A DNA stretch of 64,000 bases from Ostrinia nubilalis (Eukaryota > Arthropoda > Insecta > Lepidoptera > Crambidae): the NCBI RefSeq assembly GCF_963855985.1, contig NC_087093.1, positions 13,717,001 to 13,781,000 on the forward strand, read 5' to 3'. Of this stretch, positions 57,600 through 64,000 are shown piece by piece (the first letter of the stretch is position 1; every line of letters starts with the position of its first letter). Made by a program: the position numbers and the translations under genes. A model generated the notes under the pieces. That model saw only the letters and a list, made by a program, of their open reading frames with translations, was not told the DNA's origin and made no database searches.

Positions 57600-57795
57600 A
57601 CATTCCACACCGCGTCAATCGCGGTGATTGAGTCGCTATTCAGAATCTAAACGCGCGATTCCGGTATCGCGCTCGAACGCATGAAGTCGCGAAATCGCGA
57701 TGCTATGTCAATAGAGTCGTTAAAACGCGCGATTCCAATACCGCACTCGAACGCATGGAGTCGCGAAATCGCGATGCTTCATCGATACAGTCGCA
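57600..57795. repeat. CG-rich tandem duplication, unit about 105 bp
   Basis: ACGCGCGATTCCGGTATCGC and ACGCGCGATTCCAATACCGC begin two copies that both continue CATGRAGTCGCGAAATCGCG. A third partial copy precedes them. It abuts the foldback MITE at 57812. Confidence 0.7.
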
Positions 57796-57811
57796 GAAAC
57801 GCCGAAGCTTA

Positions 57812-58240
57812 GGCCTCAGCCTCGAACTTAGCGGGCAGCGGGGCGGCGGCGGCGGCGGCGCGGGAGCGGGGCGGGTAACGCAGACCCGTTCTCGAAACCA
57901 GCGGGCAGCTCGCGCGGCGCTTTAGCGGCGAAGTGTTGTGTTCGGGGTTGTGTTGTCGAGATATTTGTTTTTATTCGCAAACGAAATGTCTGAACAACGG
58001 CGACAATTTTATTTCGATTCAAATTTATTCCTAACGCTCGATTTATTGTGGGCAAAAGAAGGAGTGCGCTCCCCGCTCGATGCCCGCTCCCTCGCCGCTG
58101 CCCGCTCGTTGCCCGCTGCCGCCCCGCTGCCGCGCCGCTGTTTTCCAGAACCGGTCTATTTGATTTTACGCAAAAGATCCTGCCGCTCCCGCCCCGCCGC
58201 CGCCGCCGCCCCGCTGCCCGCTAAGTTCGAGGCTGAGGCC
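57812..58240. mobile_element. GC-rich foldback MITE, PIF/Harbinger-like (copy 3)
   Basis: 429 bp, same length as copy 1, in opposite orientation; flanked by TTA at 57809-57811 and 58241-58243. The central AT-rich segment is nearly identical to copies 1 and 2, pointing to recent activity. Confidence 0.87.
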
Positions 58241-58243
58241 TTA

Positions 58244-61200
58244 TTAAAGTAGCACGTCTGCTATGGTGCTAAGAATGAAACTCGGACACTTTATTAAACT
58301 TCCAAGAATCCCGTGTTATTTCCTCAAGAGCTCCAATAAAATAAATCACTAGAAAAAGTGTCTTTGAAATATGAAAATTGCAAGAGTGTTTTGGATGTGA
58401 GAGTTTGATCGCTTCACGAAGTTCTCGTCTTCTAGTTTAAGAGATCTTTGCGAGGCTCCGATAGTGCGAACTTCAACAACTTTAACTTAAGTTTTCATAT
58501 CTTTTTCGAGAGTTAAAACGACAGGTTTACGGAAATAATTTCAGATTGAACGATTTTTATGCTTCCTTTTGAATATTTAAAATCGTATCAACTCTAAATT
58601 CTCTTTTGAGATATGAGAGTATATTTTTGTTTCTTGGAAATGCATCGTCTGTTGTTTAACTTTATACCTTCTACCTACCTACTTTGTTATCATCGAAGAA
58701 AATTTCGGAGGTCATAATTATTTTCCGCGCTTTGTCATTGGACAATATGCTATCGGAGGAAACTATACGTCACTTCAGTCGGATTTGTTTGTAATTCAGT
58801 CAATGTTCAGCAGTTACAACCTAAATGTTATAGTCTGAAATAAGGCAATAGGCATACAAATAAAAGACGTAACGTTTTAATTCCAGCCGGTTCGCTGCAC
58901 ATTCTGCTATCGAGCGGGAGCAATAAACAAGGGCCCGCATAAGCGAAGTGTTTTTCCCTAATTAGCTACATAAGTAATTAAAAACATTGTGAAGGAGTTA
59001 ACTGAACAACGAGAGCTTTAATTGTTTAATATTCGCCCTTATTTGGATATCGTGCTTCCATTCAGGATTGTGACATTTTAAAAGGAGGGAGGTTGTTCTC
59101 ATTCAGATCAAAAGTGTAGGGAGGAAGTAGTTGAATTAATAACATAATTTTTGGATATCTATTCAAGAAGTAGTAGGAGGATCTAGTATTACTCATTTAT
59201 GAGGGTCTGACGTCGTCAAGCAAATCTCGATAGATGAAAATTGGGACATTATGACTTTTGGATTTAAAGCTGATACATTATTATTATGCACAGGTGCTAA
59301 TACTTTAGATCAAATACTCAATCAGTTTTTAGTCTAGAGTGATTTTAAAGAAGTTGTGTCTTAAAAATATTGGTTAACAGTACAACTATTACCCACTGTT
59401 CGCAATGGAAATTGTGGTATGAAAGATGCTCTTTGTATGGTAATAAGTATAATAAAAACTTTGTATGTTTATTTTTGGCTTAACTAATTTGGAAACAAAA
59501 ATCAATTCGTGAATCTGTAAAATTATTTACACATAATTCAGGTGAGTGAAAATGTAATCTGAAATCTGAGTTTCTCGAACTAAGTCACTGCCTACGAACA
59601 ATTTTAAGGAGTTAATATCGCAAATTTGCGGAGTGTAACAGCTATTAAACGTGACATACATTCTAATTTGATGAGGTGAGAGCACCAATGTTGGAGATTT
59701 GGCTCGAGTGGTAGTCTTTATTTTTGTATGTAGAAGTTTTCAAAATTATAAGGCAACAAGATTAAATGGACATAAAATTATAGTTAGCTGTGTGTTAAAA
59801 GCGCTTTTTAAAAAATAAATAACACTAAATTCTAAGCTTGCGTGGCTCCTAATTTAAATCACCCCCTTTCTCTCTCTATCAGATTCACTTTCTCATTCAC
59901 TCTGGTTCTAGTAACATGGACGGCACAATATCTATCATTCACAATATCGATTTAAGACAATAATAATGTCTCTTGATAATTAATAAATCGTTTAAATCTG
60001 TATGCTATGCAGACGCAGGAGATCCTGTAAGTATTTTGCTCCATTGTGTGTAATACCTCTCTTGCATGAGAGTAGGTAGCTCTGTATGTTTCACTTAGTA
60101 TTTATGTTATCTGTGGTTTCACTGTAGGATCTAATTTATCATCATCATCATCATCATCATTTCAGCCATAGGATGTCCACTGCTGAACATAGGCCTCCCC
60201 CAATGCTTTCCATGTTGATTGATTGGCAGGATCTCATAGCTTCTATAATATACGACCGAGATGGAATCTTTCACCAAGACTGGTGCTTGTACATTGCTGA
60301 AAATCTTGCAATTACAGCCCCAATTTCGGCGTCATAGCATCCACATCGGGTGTATAATTAATGCCAGGATCAAAGCATTCTAATTCGACTGACTCGAGCC
60401 ACAAAGGTTGTGCTGGAGTAAATACAGGCGCTTGAGCTTGACCGACTTGTTCTGCCGAGTTTAGTAGGTACAGCTTGTGAGGATTGTTTGGATGTTTAAA
60501 TTCGCTACTAATTTAGTTCTAATTAGTTTCGGTCGATTCTAGTACTTATACGGGAAATTAACATCGTGACTGAAGTAAGGATGAGGCGTGAAGAAATTGG
60601 TCCACGGAGTCTCAAATGTTAGATGAAAAATACATGCATAATTCGTTATTGTGGTGTAGGTTGTTACTACTAGTTACTTACCTACTGGTATGCCAAACAC
60701 GTAAATAAACGTGTATTATACGTTGTAATAGGTAACAAACCTTTTATGAACACGAACGTTTTTTATTTATTTTCAATAATTAAAAAATAGGTCCTGGTTA
60801 CTTAAATTACTCAGCTACGTTATTACACTCTACAGAATAATTTACGAGTATGTAAACCAAAAATATAGTATGCTCTATACAAAACGGCAATTTTATAGTC
60901 CTAAACATTTTAGTCATTTTAAACTGAAAGGGGAAGTTATTAAAAGTTGTGCCTTGCCACGTGAAAGTCTGAACACTACTGTAATAGTGCCTACATTGTC
61001 GGCCGAGCACTGAATGTAGAACTAGTATTTAATTTGCAAAGGGAAGTGTCAAACTCCCAAGCCGGGAGGTGAGAGTGTAATTGCAGTTGGAGTTTTAAAA
61101 TCTTTTGCGGTTCTCAAGAATAAAAGGAATTACTGAGAGTGGGATAAGTGGAGCAAATTATACATGAAAATCTTTTAAACACACTGGAAATCTTGGTAAT

Positions 61201-61376
61201 TTACTTTTTATTAAGACACGTTTAAACCCATACATTAACATTGCAAAATAGCCGAATATAGAAAAAGAAATTATGTCTTAATTTAGAAACAGATGGATAA
61301 ATACAAAACCATAATTATAATATGATATTCTGAATAATATTTTCATGTGAACAAGTTTATGGATATTACTTAATAT
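58244..61376. other. Probable ABCG intron, mostly unrecognised
   Basis: AT-rich, no ABCG exon seen. It holds an (ATC)n run with an RTE 3' end at 60139-60232 (CATAGGATGTCCACTGCTGA and AACATAGGCCTCCCCCAATG) and a short open region at 60312-60512. Confidence 0.5.
60312..60512 (-). CDS. Unrecognised open segment, 66 codons
   Basis: On the minus strand an open frame reads EFKHPNNPHKLYLLNSAEQV through PAQPLWLESVELECFD to AMTPKLGL and a TAA stop. There is no ATG; an AG acceptor (ACTAATTAG) lies just upstream. Its composition looks protein-like, unlike the surrounding intron. It could be a last exon of an unseen gene or a retroelement remnant, since an RTE tail lies next to it. I do not recognise it. 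Confidence 0.25.
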   Translation of the reverse strand: MSSEFKHPNNPHKLYLLNSAEQVGQAQAPVFTPAQPLWLESVELECFDPGINYTPDVDAMTPKLGL

Positions 61377-61771
61377 AATTAAGAATCAAACGAACTTACC
61401 TGGTAAAGTTTGATTCCAATTATGCGAGGGTCTCAACCGAAGACGATTAATAATTACTTGCAGCATTACATGAGATGATGCTATCTTCGTCACACCTTTA
61501 GAGTTATAATGTAAGAAAGCATTTTCTGTCCTACTCCCACCTTGCACCGACTGGCAGCCCCGCGTCACCTGATTTCATTATTTCAAAGTTTGTGTTATTA
61601 CAAATATATTTTTTATTTTTGTTTATCTGTTTGGGTTGGGTGGGATAGGGATGTAATCGTCTTCGGTTGAGACCCTCGCATAATTGGAATCAAACTTTAC
61701 CAGGTAAGTTCGTTTGATTCTTAATTATACTTCGGGTCTCAACCGAAGACGATTAATAATTACTTGCAGAT
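61377..61771. repeat. DIRS terminal inverted repeat and partial direct copy
   Basis: The segment 61377-61450 (ACGAACTTACCTGGTAAAGT, GCGAGGGTCTCAACCGAAGA) is present inverted at 61655-61727. Its inner part (GGGTCTCAACCGAAGACGAT to TTACTTGCAG) appears again in direct orientation at 61729-61770. Two arms plus a third partial copy fit the terminal repeat and internal complementary region of DIRS elements. Confidence 0.75.
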
Positions 61772-61972
61772 GTTTAGAGCAAAGTAATGTAAGAGATAAG
61801 AAAAATAAAAAATGTATGTGAGAAAAAGACGTGAAATTATTTAATTTCTCAATTTACCAAATAAGTTAAACAACCTTATTCTTAAATCATTTTAAAGATA
61901 ATGTTACATTTATCGTTCTCTTAACGATGTTAATAAAATAAATGCAATTAACCTTTTGTTTTATTTAACAAA

Positions 61973-62929
61973 TCATGTACCAAATATGGCATTAACAAAA
62001 TCATTTTCATTTGTATCGATTACTTCTCTTCGATAGTACTTAATAAAAACATTAGAGGAATTACTCCAACCCGCTGCCTTGCGAACCACTTCCAGACTAA
62101 CCCCGGATCTGTGAGCGGCGGATGTAGATGCCGAGCGAGTACTATGTGCTCCAAATATAGAAATATCTATACCACTATCGAGCAACACCTTTTTCACCCA
62201 ATGTGCTAATGTTTGAGAACCAACTTTTTTGTGAGGTTTTCGCACAGCAATAAAAAGATGTTCCTCCGCAGGAATCTGTCTCAAAGAAGAGGTGTTTGCT
62301 ATGTAAATTTCAACAGCCAACGCGGGACAAATACTGGGATTTTCACGGATATATGGCAATCTGATGAGTGGTTGGCAAGAACCGGGCCTCGATGTTTTTA
62401 TCAAGTCGGTGATCTTAATAACAATGGCATTGTCTTGTTTTGATATATTATTCAATTTGATTAAACTGATAGTTTGCATTCTTTGAGCGGAAGCAATAGC
62501 CAAAAGTGTGCAAGTTTTATGTGACAAATCAGCTAATGGGATATTATCGTAAGGATACATATTGGATAGATGATTCAACACTATGTTTGTGTCCCATGTT
62601 GAATTATATTTCGGATTTGGGGGAGCAAGTCTATAAACACCTTTAAGGAAACGGTTAATGTAATCATTAACAGTTACTTCCGTACCTAAAATTAGTGACA
62701 AAGCTGATCTATGAGTGTTTAAACTGCTGTAACTAGTATATTGCTCTTCAAATTTTGTGGTAAGGAATGATAATACTGTTGAACTATTAGCCTCGTAAAC
62801 GTCTAAGTTATTCTCTTTGCAAAAATGCCACCAGGATTTTATGGAACTATTGTATTGATTCAATGTGTTTTTTGCAAGAGAAGCCATCATTATATTTAAG
62901 GATTCTTGAGGTACACCGCGTTTAATCAT
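61973..62929 (-). CDS. DIRS tyrosine recombinase
   Basis: 318 residues from ATG to stop. The N-terminal half is a SAM-like core-binding domain (NQYNSSIKSWWHFCKENNLD, YSSLNTHRSALSLILG). The catalytic half has SAQRMQTISLIKLNNI (first Arg), GAHSTRSASTSAAHRSGV (His-x-x-Arg) and the tyrosine segment NVFIKYYRRE. It is presumed to recombine circular element DNA into the genome. Its ATG overlaps the stop of the upstream RT/RNase H frame (ATGA), which suggests coupled reinitiation. Confidence 0.9.
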   Translation of the reverse strand: MIKRGVPQESLNIMMASLAKNTLNQYNSSIKSWWHFCKENNLDVYEANSSTVLSFLTTKFEEQYTSYSSLNTHRSALSLILGTEVTVNDYINRFLKGVYRLAPPNPKYNSTWDTNIVLNHLSNMYPYDNIPLADLSHKTCTLLAIASAQRMQTISLIKLNNISKQDNAIVIKITDLIKTSRPGSCQPLIRLPYIRENPSICPALAVEIYIANTSSLRQIPAEEHLFIAVRKPHKKVGSQTLAHWVKKVLLDSGIDISIFGAHSTRSASTSAAHRSGVSLEVVRKAAGWSNSSNVFIKYYRREVIDTNENDFVNAIFGT

Positions 62930-64000
62930 TGATTCCCTGATAATTTGGCTGCCACCAGGATAAGACTCGCGTGAAGAGGATGGCAGGTTCTGAAAGGAGA
63001 ATATAATAGGAATTCATCAGGGCCAAAGAACCACTTTTCCGATAATACAAGCTTGGACCACAATGGATACCAAGGTTGTGATGGCCAGTAAGGCACCACT
63101 ACTATCCCCGTTGCTTTGTCTGACAAAATTTTTTCCAGGACTCTAGTAATTAAACAGAATGGGGGAAAGGCATAAAAGTTTATATTTCGCCAGCAAAATG
63201 TGAATGCATCTACAACTTCAGAATATGGATCGAGTTTCCATGAAGCATATCTACTACATTTATAGTTTTGAACGCTAGCGAAAAGGTCAAATTCGGGTTT
63301 TCCTAATGATGTGCTAATTCGCAAAAAGGCATTATCTGAGATTTCCCACTCTGTATCTATATTGATTCGTCGAGACTCGCGATCTGCTTTTATATTATCA
63401 CAAGATCTAACGTAGGATGCGAACACAAAAATATTTCGGGACTCACACCACTGCCAAATCTTTCGTGCAAGATCATTCAAATGAGGATGTTGGACACCAC
63501 CCATTTTATTTATGTATGATATGGCAGTGGTGTTGTCTATTCGTAGTAAAATATTACAATTCCGTAAATCAGTTGTAAATATTTTTAGTCCATAAAATGC
63601 GGCTTTTAATTCAAGTTCGTTAATATGAAGCACAAGTTCTGTCTCTGTCCAGTTTCCGTTGGCACTTTTACCACTGCATGCAGCGCCCCAGCCGGTATTT
63701 GAAGCATCAGTAAAAACTTCAAGTGAATACTCGTTATTTTTACGGATGTTAGCAAATGACGTCATTATGTTATCTCGCCACCATAAAAAATCATTTTTTA
63801 AATTTTGTCTTAATTTCATTTGTTTACTGTAATTCTCAGAATAATTTAGGGCCAAAAACTTCTCTCTTTCAAACAGTTTAGTGTACATCCAACCGTAACT
63901 GACAGCTGGGCATGCGGCGGTCAAAAGTCCGATAAATTCAGCAAAAAATCTTATAGTACATTTGGTTTTACACATAAGCTCTGTAGCTCGACTTTTTATT
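62926..64000 (-). CDS. DIRS reverse transcriptase / RNase H, C-terminal part
   Basis: Open across the window edge, so the reverse transcriptase core lies beyond 64000. Visible from the edge: FFAEFIGLLTAACPAVSYGW (RT thumb region typical of DIRS), then RNase H with FTDASNTGWGAACSG (first Asp), LHINELELKAA (Glu) and LRIDNTTAISYINK (Asp), and a C-terminal FDLFASVQNYKCSRYAS and PFCLITRVLEKIL block. The stop is at 62926-62928, overlapping the recombinase start. Confidence 0.88.
   Translation of the reverse strand, partial: IKSRATELMCKTKCTIRFFAEFIGLLTAACPAVSYGWMYTKLFEREKFLALNYSENYSKQMKLRQNLKNDFLWWRDNIMTSFANIRKNNEYSLEVFTDASNTGWGAACSGKSANGNWTETELVLHINELELKAAFYGLKIFTTDLRNCNILLRIDNTTAISYINKMGGVQHPHLNDLARKIWQWCESRNIFVFASYVRSCDNIKADRESRRINIDTEWEISDNAFLRISTSLGKPEFDLFASVQNYKCSRYASWKLDPYSEVVDAFTFCWRNINFYAFPPFCLITRVLEKILSDKATGIVVVPYWPSQPWYPLWSKLVLSEKWFFGPDEFLLYSPFRTCHPLHASLILVAAKLSGNQ

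Larger units (their letters stand above)
61377..64000 (-). mobile_element. DIRS-like retrotransposon, truncated by window edge
   Basis: Minus-strand element with a reverse transcriptase/RNase H frame (from beyond 64000 to 62926), then a tyrosine recombinase frame (62929-61973), then inverted repeats at its 3' end (61377-61771). The combination of RT/RNase H with a tyrosine recombinase and inverted terminal repeats defines DIRS-order elements, which integrate without an integrase. Both frames are intact, so it is recent. Confidence 0.88.

Noticed and set aside
57938..58252. 104-codon ORF inside the foldback element (and its copies at 2084-2389 and 37921-38106)
   Set aside because: It spans a MITE core and its GC-rich simple-sequence arm; possibly a remnant, not a gene of the host.
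61386..61568. 60-codon minus-strand ORF at the retroelement end
   Set aside because: It lies in the inverted-repeat region of the DIRS element and shows no protein-family signal.
1..64000. CRISPR array, bacterial operon or prophage
   Set aside because: No spaced short direct repeats of that kind; all real genes are intron-containing eukaryotic genes.

Overview
This window is moth or butterfly (Lepidoptera) nuclear DNA. It has AT-rich introns, GT-AG genes with insect orthologues, and a dense load of small transposons typical of Lepidoptera: Helitrons ending CTAG with a CCGCGGGC hairpin, RTE-type LINE 3' ends, tRNA-headed SINEs, and many MITEs with TTA/TAA, TA, 8-bp or 9-bp target duplications. 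I found no bacterial or viral gene.

Layout. (1) 153-22,103, plus strand: the 3' half of a coiled-coil protein gene whose start lies left of the window. It has two possible C-terminal exons. One GC-rich exon has been amplified into a tandem array over the first 5.4 kb. (2) 34,632 down to 22,317, minus strand: a complete 16-exon gene that I reconstructed exon by exon. It has one open frame of 677 codons and reads as a divergent Rec8/Rad21-family alpha-kleisin, with an N-terminal MFYPVES start and a C-terminal winged-helix end. Its fourteenth exon lies in a second tandem exon array (24,068-25,789). (3) 44,222 down to 35,368, minus strand: complete LRPPRC/bicoid stability factor (mitochondrial PPR protein; 9 exons, 1,301 codons). 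(4) 45,204-46,683, plus strand: cytosolic malate dehydrogenase, transcribed divergently from LRPPRC. (5) 56,898 down to 48,767, minus strand: the 3' part of an ABCG1/ABCG4-type half transporter (six exons; the ATP-binding half lies upstream of what I could find). (6) 61,377-64,000: a DIRS-like retroelement with a tyrosine recombinase ORF, a reverse transcriptase/RNase H ORF and inverted repeats, running off the right edge.

The genes do not form one pathway. The most notable feature is that two convergent neighbours each carry their own local exon-duplication array. In the coiled-coil gene the repeated exon is phase 0-0, so copies could be chained in frame. In the kleisin gene the repeated exon is phase 1-2, so only one copy can be used per transcript. 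No transcript data were available; all splice calls rest on GT-AG sites and continuous reading frames.
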